Below, piece by piece: positions 1 to 7,049 of a DNA stretch of 64,000 nucleotides (positions are counted from its first letter, which is position 1; the number at the start of each line of letters is the position of its first letter). The stretch is from an uncultured Verrucomicrobiota bacterium (lineage in GTDB: Bacteria > Verrucomicrobiota > Kiritimatiellia > Kiritimatiellales > Tichowtungiaceae). Both the position numbers and the translations under genes were made by a program. The stretch spans positions 1 through 64,000 of the forward strand of contig CAIKGD010000027.1 of the NCBI GenBank assembly GCA_903826865.1, written 5' to 3'. The notes under the pieces were generated by a model. The model saw only the letters and a program-made list of their open reading frames with translations. It did not search any database and had not been told where the DNA came from.

Positions 1-501
1 AAAAAAGTCGAACAGCTTAAAAAGTCCGTCGATCTCGGCACTATAAATATTTCGGATTACAGAGATAAGCAGGGCCAGAAAATGTCGCTGGTAAAGATAG
101 CCACCGAGCAGGATAAGGATATGGGGTTCGATGGTGTTTTGCGCTTTACTGTTGAACTGACTGGTAAAAACGGCGAGGTCTGGTACGGGCAGATAACAGA
201 ACCGCAGGCCAAAAAGAAGGCGGATTACAGCGGGCAGGACTTTTGGCGGCTCCGATTTTCGCACGGCACACTGAAATCTCCTGAAATAGCCTATGCCATG
301 GAGTATGGATTTCTGGAAAAAGGAGTTTTTGTTGCGGTGGATCACGAGTACCAGAAAGTCGACAGTGCTGATGTAATTATGGCACGTAATAAAGACTCAA
401 AAAACAAACTGACGATTACTTCCAGAACGAGATCTGATCAGGAAGGCGCAGACGGTGGCGGTTCAAACGACGACGGAGGAGCTGAAGCTGCCTCCGAATA
501 G
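1..501 (+). CDS. Hypothetical protein, 5' end cut by window
   Basis: The frame is open from the first base to a stop at 499-501, so the true start probably lies upstream; 166 residues are visible. An ATG at 82 would give a 139-residue product but has no convincing ribosome binding site. The visible protein is hydrophilic, with no signal peptide or membrane segment, and ends in a low-complexity Gly/Asp/Ser/Ala acidic tail. I do not recognise a family. The small membrane protein that follows starts 22 bases after the stop, so the two may be cotranscribed. Confidence 0.6.
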   Translation, partial: KKVEQLKKSVDLGTINISDYRDKQGQKMSLVKIATEQDKDMGFDGVLRFTVELTGKNGEVWYGQITEPQAKKKADYSGQDFWRLRFSHGTLKSPEIAYAMEYGFLEKGVFVAVDHEYQKVDSADVIMARNKDSKNKLTITSRTRSDQEGADGGGSNDDGGAEAASE

Positions 502-523
502 GCTGTTTTCTGAATGGATAATC

Positions 524-847
524 ATGGTATCTGAGCTTAGAACTTTATTGCAGAAACCGGTCATCGGCAGTGTGCTGACGGTGGCGGCCGGGGTCTCTTT
601 TTTTTTCAACTGCATGCTGCTGCCGCTGGTGGGGCGGGCCGGCACAAGCGCTCCTCATGCCGATAAAAACCGTCTGGCTTTTTTGGCGGTGCTGGGGCTG
701 ACGTTCCTGCTGGCGTCTCTGGCATCCTGGTCGAAACTGGTTCGCCGCGCAGGCGACCGGAGTCCGTTGCCTTACTGGTCGCTCAGTCTTTGCAGCGTTT
801 GCGTAATACTCTTCGTTCTTCTCATAACCGGCCGGCTGGCGATTTGA
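524..847 (+). CDS. Small three-helix membrane protein
   Basis: A 107-residue product if translation starts at the ATG at 524, chosen because longer starts run back into the preceding gene. Three hydrophobic stretches (about residues 12-36, 51-70 and 83-103) indicate an inner-membrane protein with very short loops. A basic segment, KLVRRAGDR, lies between helices 2 and 3. No family is recognised. It directly follows another unknown gene and converges on the NUDIX gene. Confidence 0.55.
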   Translation: MVSELRTLLQKPVIGSVLTVAAGVSFFFNCMLLPLVGRAGTSAPHADKNRLAFLAVLGLTFLLASLASWSKLVRRAGDRSPLPYWSLSLCSVCVILFVLLITGRLAI

Positions 848-887
848 CGTGATGCATAAAGCTGCCGCGTAATCCGGTAAATGTTCT

Positions 888-908
888 GTTACGTAGTACG
901 TATTACGT
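888..908. repeat. Heptad word array (3 units)
   Basis: Three consecutive 7-base words, GTTACGT, AGTACGT and ATTACGT. The array overlaps the 3' end of the NUDIX gene and encodes its last residues (VIRTT) and stop, so the repeat has supplied the C-terminus. Confidence 0.7.
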
Positions 909-1422
909 TTTTCCAAAGCGCCCATGCGGCGAGGGTTTTACCGTCCTGCACCTCTCCGGTGCGGATCATAGAATCCATCTCTTTTTCAGTGATCAGAACG
1001 GTCTCAATGTTCTCGTCGTGATCAAAACCGGTTTCACCCGGCTCGTGAACCTCAGCATAGAAAATATCGATTCTCTCTGTGCAGTAGCCGACTGACGGAT
1101 AGACCGACGAAAGAAAACGGATGGAGTCAGGGACGTAGCCGGTTTCCTCTTTCAGCTCACGGATCGCGGCAGCTTTCATCTCTTCACCGGGATCGACGTT
1201 ACCCGCCATCACTTCAAAGCAGATGCGCTCCATGGCCTTGCGGAACTGGCGGATGAAAACAAACCGGTCGTCGCGCCGCCGGGCGATGACTGCCACCGCC
1301 GCGCCGTGCCGGACGATTTCGCGGGTTCCGGTGTGTCCGTCCGGCAGTTCCACCTCCAGCACATCCATGCTCAGAATGCGGCCCGCAAACACCGTTTTTT
1401 TACTGATTGTTCGCTCTCTCAT
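889..1422 (-). CDS. nudF: NUDIX hydrolase, ADP-ribose pyrophosphatase type
   Basis: A 177-residue protein with a complete NUDIX box: G74, then five residues, E80, then R88-E89-L-x-E92-E93-x-G95. This motif binds the divalent metal for hydrolysis of nucleoside diphosphates linked to another group. The sequence before the box (IRQFRKAMERICFEVMAGNV) is typical of the ADP-ribose/ADP-sugar pyrophosphatase branch, which clears ADP-ribose in the cytoplasm. The last five residues are encoded by a heptad repeat array. It diverges from dgt, with a repeat hairpin in the gap. Exact substrate is not provable from sequence. Confidence 0.88.
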   Translation of the reverse strand: MRERTISKKTVFAGRILSMDVLEVELPDGHTGTREIVRHGAAVAVIARRRDDRFVFIRQFRKAMERICFEVMAGNVDPGEEMKAAAIRELKEETGYVPDSIRFLSSVYPSVGYCTERIDIFYAEVHEPGETGFDHDENIETVLITEKEMDSMIRTGEVQDGKTLAAWALWKNVIRTT

Positions 1423-1432
1423 AGCGCGTGAA

Positions 1433-1532
1433 AGGTAATACGTAAGCTGATTGGGGTAAAGAAGCGACTATTGCGTACTGCGTATTTCGTACCGGAAGTT
1501 GCCCAATACGCAGTACGAAATACGCAGTACTG
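1433..1532. repeat. Heptad array forming an inverted repeat
   Basis: Between the divergent NUDIX and dgt genes. Heptads TTGCGTA, CTGCGTA and TTTCGTA (1471-1491) are followed by AATACGC, AGTACGA, AATACGC and AGTACTG (505-532 of the same kb). The 18-mer GTACTGCGTATTTCGTAC (1475-1492) is exactly complementary to 1513-1530, giving a strong hairpin. The same words recur at 11266-11310. Confidence 0.75.
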
Positions 1533-1567
1533 TTTGTCAAACGAACTCAATCCGCTAAACTCCCGCC

Positions 1568-2713
1568 ATGACACACGCCAGACAGGAATGGGAAAAGCTC
1601 GAAGCACGCGACCTCGCGCCGTACGCCGCGCACAGCGCCAGCAGCCTCGGCCGCCGCTATCCGGAAGACGACCATCCGGTACGGCCCTGTTTTCAGCGCG
1701 ACCGCGACCGCGTGCTGCACAGCCGCTGTTTCCGCCGCCTCGAATATAAGACGCAGGTTTTCGTCAACGGCACGGCCGATCACTACCGGACACGACTTAC
1801 CCACACCATCGAAATGGCCGCTGTCGGACGGACGCTGGCCCGCGCTTTTCGCGTCAACGAAGACCTGACCGAAACTATTTGTCTGGCACACGATGTCGGC
1901 CACAGCCCGTTCGGCCATCGCGGCGAATACGTTCTCGACGGGCTCATGAAAGAGCATGGAGGATTTGATCACAATTTGCAGAGCCTGCGCGCCGTCGAAA
2001 AACTTGAATATCAGTACCCGGGCTTTCCCGGTCTCAACCTCACCTGGGAGGTACGAGCCGGACTGCTCAAACATCAGGCAGCCAATTCCGGTGCGGAACT
2101 CGACGGCCACCTGATCGGCCCGTTCCAATATCTGGAAGCGCAGATCGCCGATATCGCCGATGACATCACGTATCATGCCCATGATGTAGACGATGGTCTT
2201 GAAGCGGGCCTTATCACACTCGACCAGCTCGAAAAGCTGGCGTTCTGGCGGATGGCCTCCGGACGTACCCGCGAGCAGTATGCCGCGCTCGACGACGGAC
2301 ACTTTCTGCGTATCACCATCCGCAACCTGCTCGACTTGCAGGCGCAGGATGTTCTGCGCGAAGGGCATTGCCGCCTTGAGAAGCACCGTCCAAAGACGAT
2401 CGCCGCAGTCATGACCGCGCCGGAGCGGCTCATTACCTTTGGCGACGAAATGAGCGGACTGCTCGACGAATTTTCTAAGTTTATGTACCGGCAGCTCTAC
2501 GAACATCCAACCGTTCTGGACGCCAATCATGAAGCGGTCGCCCTGATGCGCGGGCTCTTCCTGCACTATGTCAAACATCCCGAAACTATGGGCCGTAAAG
2601 CATTGGCGCGGATTCCGGAAGAAGGCCTCATGCGCACCGTCTGCGACTACGTCGCCGGCTGCACCGACCGCTATGCCCTCGAAGAATGCCAGAAGTACGG
2701 CATCGGTGCTTGA
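1568..2713 (+). CDS. dgt: Deoxyguanosinetriphosphate triphosphohydrolase-like protein
   Basis: A 381-residue HD-superfamily phosphohydrolase. Metal ligands are visible: H79 in RLTHT, H108-D109 in the LAHDVGHSPFGHRGE motif typical of dGTPases, and a later D in ADDITYHAHDVDD. The family hydrolyses dNTPs to deoxynucleoside and triphosphate, controlling nucleotide pools. Length fits the shorter, non-E. coli dGTPase-like branch. The start at 1568 has no strong Shine-Dalgarno sequence, but the N-terminus matches the family. It is transcribed away from the NUDIX gene and converges on the NYN gene, with three bases between the two stops. Confidence 0.9.
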   Translation: MTHARQEWEKLEARDLAPYAAHSASSLGRRYPEDDHPVRPCFQRDRDRVLHSRCFRRLEYKTQVFVNGTADHYRTRLTHTIEMAAVGRTLARAFRVNEDLTETICLAHDVGHSPFGHRGEYVLDGLMKEHGGFDHNLQSLRAVEKLEYQYPGFPGLNLTWEVRAGLLKHQAANSGAELDGHLIGPFQYLEAQIADIADDITYHAHDVDDGLEAGLITLDQLEKLAFWRMASGRTREQYAALDDGHFLRITIRNLLDLQAQDVLREGHCRLEKHRPKTIAAVMTAPERLITFGDEMSGLLDEFSKFMYRQLYEHPTVLDANHEAVALMRGLFLHYVKHPETMGRKALARIPEEGLMRTVCDYVAGCTDRYALEECQKYGIGA

Positions 2714-2716
2714 TAT

Positions 2717-3322
2717 TTAGAGGGCAGTGGACGGTAAGTTATAAGAAACTTTCGTTTCAGTGACTGTGATATATCCTTTGGTCTGTAATTCTTTTAACAG
2801 CCCGGCCAGTTCCTGCTCAGACAGCTGTTTCAGGAAAATCGCACCAATAGTGCTGGAAAGCGTTTTCACGGTGCGTGGTTTTGATGCCCCTCGATGTTGA
2901 AGGTTGGATACAATGGCAGCAATTTTCTCAGAAGGCAGTTTAATACCAGTCACCTTCACAATTGGAATTTCGCTGATATCGCGGGAGCGGGCTGCAAATA
3001 CCTTTTTGGTTTTGAGGTGCTGGATCAGCGGATCAAAACCAGTGTCTTTCGAGATAATGTGAAAGTAGGCGGTCGGATCTGTTGCAGCGATCTGTCCAAT
3101 GTAGAACGCGATATGAAAATCCAGTGCGTTTGGGCCGTTGCCGGAGATCTTGATGTATTCGGCCTTGTTCCCCATCCGCTGTAATGCTTCCGCTGCTTCA
3201 AAGGTGACTTTTTTCTGATTTGATCCTACAAAGACGATGACCTTGAAATGTTCGGCATAAAGCGCAGTCAGTACTTCGGGCTGAACATTCTCGTAATCAA
3301 TAAGGACATAGTTGGTTCTCAT
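2717..3322 (-). CDS. NYN/PIN-domain putative nuclease
   Basis: A 201-residue protein. The N-terminal ~130 residues have the NYN (LabA-like PIN) pattern: LIDYENVQ with D9 and N12, an internal NALDFHIAFYIG with a conserved Asp, and SKDTGFDPLI with a third Asp. These acidic residues form the metal-dependent RNase site in PIN-like folds. The C-terminal 50 residues (LSEQELAGLLKELQTKGYITVTE region) look like a winged-helix nucleic-acid-binding domain. The substrate is unknown; relatives act in RNA turnover. It stands alone, convergent with dgt. Confidence 0.75.
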   Translation of the reverse strand: MRTNYVLIDYENVQPEVLTALYAEHFKVIVFVGSNQKKVTFEAAEALQRMGNKAEYIKISGNGPNALDFHIAFYIGQIAATDPTAYFHIISKDTGFDPLIQHLKTKKVFAARSRDISEIPIVKVTGIKLPSEKIAAIVSNLQHRGASKPRTVKTLSSTIGAIFLKQLSEQELAGLLKELQTKGYITVTETKVSYNLPSTAL

Positions 3323-3512
3323 AGGTTCTCCCGGTGAAAGTGACGTCTTGCCGTTCTATGGGTTGTTCTCCGATTTTTGCGCATTAACTGTCGTATGCCC
3401 CGACAGTAGGCAACCCATCTGCCGTTGTCAAAACTGATGAAGATACGTTTTTGCGGAAATGATTTAAATTCTCGCCCGAAAGAACTGCGCATCTTACAGT
3501 CTGCGACCGGAA

Positions 3513-4346
3513 ATGAATAATCTGATCAAACAACTTGAAGCGCGGCTGATGGCGGCGGGGAGCGGAAACGCGAAGCGCGCGGTCGAAGAACTTGCCGCGC
3601 ATGTGCTTGGCTGCAAGCCGCTCGAAATCTATTTCAAAACCATCACGCTGGAGCAGCAGGCAGAACTCGAAAAACTGATTGTCCGCGCGGAGCAGGGCGA
3701 GCCGATCCAGCACATTATCGGCCACGTTGATTTCCGCGGTTTGGAAATTCACTGCGACCGCCGTGCGCTGATTCCCAGACCGGAGACGGAGTTGCTTGTT
3801 GATGCTGTTCTTTCTTTAATCGGCAATCGGCAATCATCAATTGTCATTGCGGATGTCGGAACCGGAACTGGCTGCATAGCGCTGGCGCTGCTTGCGGAAC
3901 TTCCGAACGCTGAAGTGATCGGCGTTGATGTTTCGCCGGATGCACTGTCGCTGGCGAAGGAAAATGCTGAGCGGCTGGGATTCGGCGGGCGGTTTAAAAC
4001 GTTACAAAACAACCTGCTCGGTGGCTTCCCGGAAAACTCTCTGGATATCGTGGTTTCTAATCCGCCGTACATTCTTTCCGGTGTCTGTAAAACGCTCGAC
4101 CGGTCAGTACGTGATTATGAGCCGAAGCTGGCGCTCGACGGCGGCGCAGACGGCCTCGATCTCATCCGTCCGCTGGTTTCACAGGCGGTACGGGTTCTGA
4201 AGCCGGGCGGCGGACTGTTCCTGGAAATCGGTTACGACCAAGGGAGAGCCGTTGATCATGTGTTGAAAAATGCTGGTTTTCAACGAGTTGAGATAATAAA
4301 AGACCTTGCCGGACTCGACCGTATAGCGGTTGGGTTCCGTTCCTGA
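3513..4346 (+). CDS. prmC: Peptide chain release factor N5-glutamine methyltransferase
   Basis: A 277-residue PrmC/HemK protein that methylates the GGQ glutamine of release factors using SAM. The N-terminal helical domain is followed by a Rossmann methyltransferase with motif I (ADVGTGTG, about residue 113) and the catalytic NPPY at about residue 183. The start at 3513 follows a GGAA box. Oddly, the DNA just before motif I (3818-3850) is a heptad array encoding part of LIGNRQSSIVIA, so a repeat is embedded in the essential domain without breaking the frame. Confidence 0.93.
   Translation: MNNLIKQLEARLMAAGSGNAKRAVEELAAHVLGCKPLEIYFKTITLEQQAELEKLIVRAEQGEPIQHIIGHVDFRGLEIHCDRRALIPRPETELLVDAVLSLIGNRQSSIVIADVGTGTGCIALALLAELPNAEVIGVDVSPDALSLAKENAERLGFGGRFKTLQNNLLGGFPENSLDIVVSNPPYILSGVCKTLDRSVRDYEPKLALDGGADGLDLIRPLVSQAVRVLKPGGGLFLEIGYDQGRAVDHVLKNAGFQRVEIIKDLAGLDRIAVGFRS
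3818..3852. repeat. Heptad array inside prmC
   Basis: Five consecutive 7-base units: AATCGGC, AATCGGC, AATCATC, AATTGTC, ATTGCGG. They lie in frame in prmC, immediately before the SAM-binding motif. Since 7 is not a multiple of 3, the peptide encoded is not itself a short repeat. Confidence 0.7.
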
Positions 4347-4464
4347 TCCTTGCGTGGAGTCTGGACGGTTTCGTCTAACCAAAAAATAAAAAGCAAAAAA
4401 TTATTGAATAGAAGCGCCTTAAACTGGTAAAAGAAAGCAATTAGATAGTTAATCGAAAGGCTAA

Positions 4465-5232
4465 TTGCAGGTGACTTCAGCTTTTTCAGATCGTAAAAAG
4501 ACCATTCTCGACATGCTTACCGAGGATAGCCGCACGAGTGTCTCGACGTTCGCGCAGACGCTTGGTGTCAGTGTGGTCACGATCCGGACCGATCTTGCGG
4601 CGCTGGAAGAAGAAGGTTTTATTGTGCGCACTCACGGCGGCGCGATGCCCGCATTTCACCCGCACATTCTCGACCGGATGCGCCAGGGCAAAGAGCGCAA
4701 GGCGGCTATTGCCAAGGTCGCGGCCGAAAAGATTCAGGATGGCGATACGGTTATTATTTCTGCGGGAACCACCACGGCGCTGATTGCCAAATATCTGCTG
4801 GGCCGACGCAATGTGCACATTGTCACCAACAACACACTGCTGCTGACCTATGCCCGCACCAACCCGCAGCTGCGCGTCACGCTGGTGGGCGGCGAGTTTC
4901 GTCCTTCAGAAGAAGGACTGGTCGGTCCGCTGGCAATCCAGTCGCTGGATCAGATTTTTGTTTCCAAGGCATTCATCGGTGTTGACGGTGTTTCGGTGAA
5001 GCACGGACTGACGGCCCATCTGGTGGAGAGCGCCGATCTGGTACGCAAAATGGCCGAGCAGGCTCAGCAGGTTTTCGCCATTTGTGATTCCAGCAAGTTC
5101 GGCAGGCCCGGCTTTGCACGGATTCTGCCGTTTGACGGAGTGGACGGACTGATTACAGATGCCGGACTGAGCGCGGACGTTGAAACGGAACTGCGTGAAG
5201 CCGGTGTGAGCATTTATAAAGCGGAATTATAA
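4465..5232 (+). CDS. DeoR/GlpR-family transcriptional regulator
   Basis: A 255-residue regulator with an N-terminal DeoR winged helix-turn-helix (residues ~8-60, including SVSTFAQTLGVSVVTIRTDL and THGGA) and a C-terminal DeoRC sensor domain (VIISAGTTT, LVGGEF, FIGVDGV, CDSSKFG) that usually binds a phosphorylated sugar. The start is TTG at 4465, or GTG at 4471; an AAAGG box lies 5 bases upstream of the TTG. It ends 12 bases before the E2 gene, so it is probably the first gene of the dehydrogenase operon and may regulate it. Ligand unknown. Confidence 0.87.
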   Translation: MQVTSAFSDRKKTILDMLTEDSRTSVSTFAQTLGVSVVTIRTDLAALEEEGFIVRTHGGAMPAFHPHILDRMRQGKERKAAIAKVAAEKIQDGDTVIISAGTTTALIAKYLLGRRNVHIVTNNTLLLTYARTNPQLRVTLVGGEFRPSEEGLVGPLAIQSLDQIFVSKAFIGVDGVSVKHGLTAHLVESADLVRKMAEQAQQVFAICDSSKFGRPGFARILPFDGVDGLITDAGLSADVETELREAGVSIYKAEL

Positions 5233-5244
5233 GGAGCATATTTT

Positions 5245-6591
5245 ATGGCAACGGAAGTTTTAATGCCCCGTCAGGGGCAGTCAGTCGAATCCTGCATCAT
5301 CATCGGCTGGAAAGTGAAAGAGGGCGATACGGTCGCACAGGGTCAGGCGCTGTGCGAAGTCGAAACCGACAAAGCCACCTTTGAAGTCGAAGCGCCCGCC
5401 GCCGGCACCGTCCTTGGCGTTTTTTATCCGGCCGGTTCTGACGTGCCGGTTCTCAAAGTGATCGCCGCAATCGGCAAGCCGGGAGAAGATGTTTCCTTGC
5501 TTCGGCCTGCGGCTGAAGCTGCGGAAACGAAACCTGAAACCGGAAATGTGAAACCGGAAGCAAAAGCGGCGGCTCCGGCAGTGACCGTTTCAAATTTCAA
5601 GGTTCAGGATTCAGGTTTGTCATCCGGGGTTTCTCCCCGCGCCCGCAAGCTGGCGGCATCCAAAGGCATTGATGCTTCAGCGCTCGCCGGCTCCGGGCCG
5701 GACGGCCGTGTAATTGAGCGTGACGTTAAAGCCGCTCTGGAAGGCAAAGCCCCGCTTTCTCCCGCCGCCAAAGCAAAACTGGCTTCGATTCCAAACCTTG
5801 GAAGCGGGATCGGCGGACGCATACTCGCCGCCGATATTCAGACGCTTTCCGCGACTCCTGCACCGGCACCTGCTCCGGCCGTTCCGGCTGTTTCGTACAG
5901 CGTCGAACAGATGGGCGCGCTGAAAGAAATCGCGGTCAAGGGCGTGCGCAAACTTGTCGCCGGCCGGATGCTTTCTTCGATGCAGACGACCGCGCAGCTC
6001 ACGATGCACACCTCCGCCGATGCGCGGACGATTCTGGCCGCCCGCAAAAAATTCAAAGATTCCGCTGACAAAGGCGGCATCACCATCAACGATCTGGTGC
6101 TTTACGCTGTTGCGCAGACCCTTGTGAATTTCCCCGACCTCAACGCGTACTGGCTGGGCGAAAAGATTGTGCAGTTTGAAAACGTCCACCTCGGCTTTGC
6201 AGTTGATACGCCGCGCGGCCTGATGGTGCCGGTCATCCGCTTTGCCAATAAACTTTCGCTCGAAGAGATGGCCGCTGAGTCCAAACGGCTCGGCGCAGCC
6301 TGTATTAAAGGAACGGTTGATCCCGACGCGCTCAAAGGCGGCACGTTCACTGTTACCAACCTCGGTGCGGCGGGCATTGAAATGTTTACGCCCGTGCTCA
6401 ACGCGCCGGAAGTCGGCATTCTCGGCATCTGCGCGATTCTGCCGAAACCGGTGATGAAGAAAGATGGCGGTGTTGAGTTTATTCCGCATATCGGACTCTC
6501 GATTACCTTTAACCACTGCGCAACGGACGGCGCACCTGCCGGACGTTTCCTCGCCGCAATGCGTCAAAAGCTCGCAGATCTCGCTTTTTGA
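5245..6591 (+). CDS. pdhC: Dihydrolipoamide acyltransferase (E2) of a 2-oxoacid dehydrogenase
   Basis: A 448-residue E2. Domains in order: lipoyl domain (1-85, with K43 in [10 protein letters not shown]); an Ala/Pro/Glu linker; an E3/E1-binding domain (about 130-170, SPRARKLAASKGIDA) with a second, partial copy (LSPAAKAKLASIPNLGSGIGG) after it; and a CAT-like catalytic core from ~225 with H424-x3-D428-G429. It transfers the acyl group from lipoamide to CoA. The linker DNA contains two heptad arrays and one TTCCAA-ACC-TTGGAA palindrome. The lipoyl domain is nearly identical to that on the E3 gene downstream. Confidence 0.9.
   Translation: MATEVLMPRQGQSVESCIIIGWKVKEGDTVAQGQALCEVETDKATFEVEAPAAGTVLGVFYPAGSDVPVLKVIAAIGKPGEDVSLLRPAAEAAETKPETGNVKPEAKAAAPAVTVSNFKVQDSGLSSGVSPRARKLAASKGIDASALAGSGPDGRVIERDVKAALEGKAPLSPAAKAKLASIPNLGSGIGGRILAADIQTLSATPAPAPAPAVPAVSYSVEQMGALKEIAVKGVRKLVAGRMLSSMQTTAQLTMHTSADARTILAARKKFKDSADKGGITINDLVLYAVAQTLVNFPDLNAYWLGEKIVQFENVHLGFAVDTPRGLMVPVIRFANKLSLEEMAAESKRLGAACIKGTVDPDALKGGTFTVTNLGAAGIEMFTPVLNAPEVGILGICAILPKPVMKKDGGVEFIPHIGLSITFNHCATDGAPAGRFLAAMRQKLADLAF
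5529..5561. repeat. Heptad array in E2 linker
   Basis: GAA recurs with exact 7-base spacing at 5529, 5536, 5543, 5550 and 5557. It encodes part of the flexible Glu/Lys/Pro/Thr linker after the lipoyl domain. Confidence 0.6.
5589..5623. repeat. Second heptad array in E2 linker
   Basis: TTC recurs at 5589, 5596, 5603 and 5610 with exact 7-base spacing, encoding SNFKVQDSG between the lipoyl and subunit-binding domains. Confidence 0.6.
5789..5803. repeat. TTCCAA-N3-TTGGAA palindrome in E2 gene
   Basis: A perfect 6+3+6 palindrome (spacer ACC) inside the coding sequence, in the partial second subunit-binding repeat. One of five exact copies in the window. Confidence 0.75.
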
Positions 6592-6597
6592 ACCGCA

Positions 6598-6632
6598 GAA
6601 TAACGAACAAGGAATATTGAATGTCGAAGGAA
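6598..6632. repeat. Heptad array spanning the start of the S23-type gene
   Basis: Five GAA-phased heptads: GAATAAC, GAACAAG, GAATATT, GAATGTC, GAAGGAA. The start codon of the following gene (ATG at 6621) and its AAGGAA ribosome binding site lie within the array. Confidence 0.75.
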
Positions 6633-6995
6633 GTTAAATTTGATCTTGAAGAGCGGCTGATTGATTTTGCGGCTCGTTGCATCAAGGTTGCTGAATCTTT
6701 GCCGAATACACGGGCAGGTCAACATTTGTCCGATCAGCTAACGCGTAGCGGGACTTCGCCCGCGCTGAATTATGGAGAGGCGCAAGGGGCGGAATCCCGC
6801 AAAGATTTTGTTCACAAAATGAAGGTTTCTCTGAAAGAGCTTCGGGAGACGCTGATTTGTCTAAAAATTATTATTCGCGCCGAGCTTTTGGCTGAGGAAA
6901 AGCTGAAACCATTGATTAATGGAGCCAATGAGCTGATTTCAATTTTTGTAATCAGTATTAAAACAGCAAAGCAGAATGAGGAGAGGGCTTCGTAA
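6621..6995 (+). CDS. Four-helix bundle protein, S23/IVP family
   Basis: A 124-residue helical protein of the four-helix bundle family first known from intervening sequences in 23S rRNA genes. The hallmarks are LTRSGTSPALNYGEAQGAESRKDFVHKMK and the KELRETLICLKII helix. Molecular function is unknown. It lies between E2 and E3 in the same direction, where it has no obvious metabolic role. It is bracketed by heptad arrays that are inverted with respect to each other (GAA-phased on the left, TTC-phased on the right), which suggests an inserted unit. A paralogous family member is at 51601-51963. Confidence 0.85.
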   Translation: MSKEVKFDLEERLIDFAARCIKVAESLPNTRAGQHLSDQLTRSGTSPALNYGEAQGAESRKDFVHKMKVSLKELRETLICLKIIIRAELLAEEKLKPLINGANELISIFVISIKTAKQNEERAS

Positions 6996-7030
6996 TTCGG
7001 AGTTCTTTGTTCGATATTCGATATTTTTTC
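6989..7030. repeat. Heptad array spanning the stop of the S23-type gene
   Basis: TTC-phased heptads TTCGTAA, TTCGGAG, TTCTTTG, TTCGATA, TTCGATA, TTTTTTC. The TAA stop of the upstream gene (6993-6995) is inside the first unit. Confidence 0.75.
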
Positions 7031-7049
7031 GACTGGAAGGAGAAAACAA

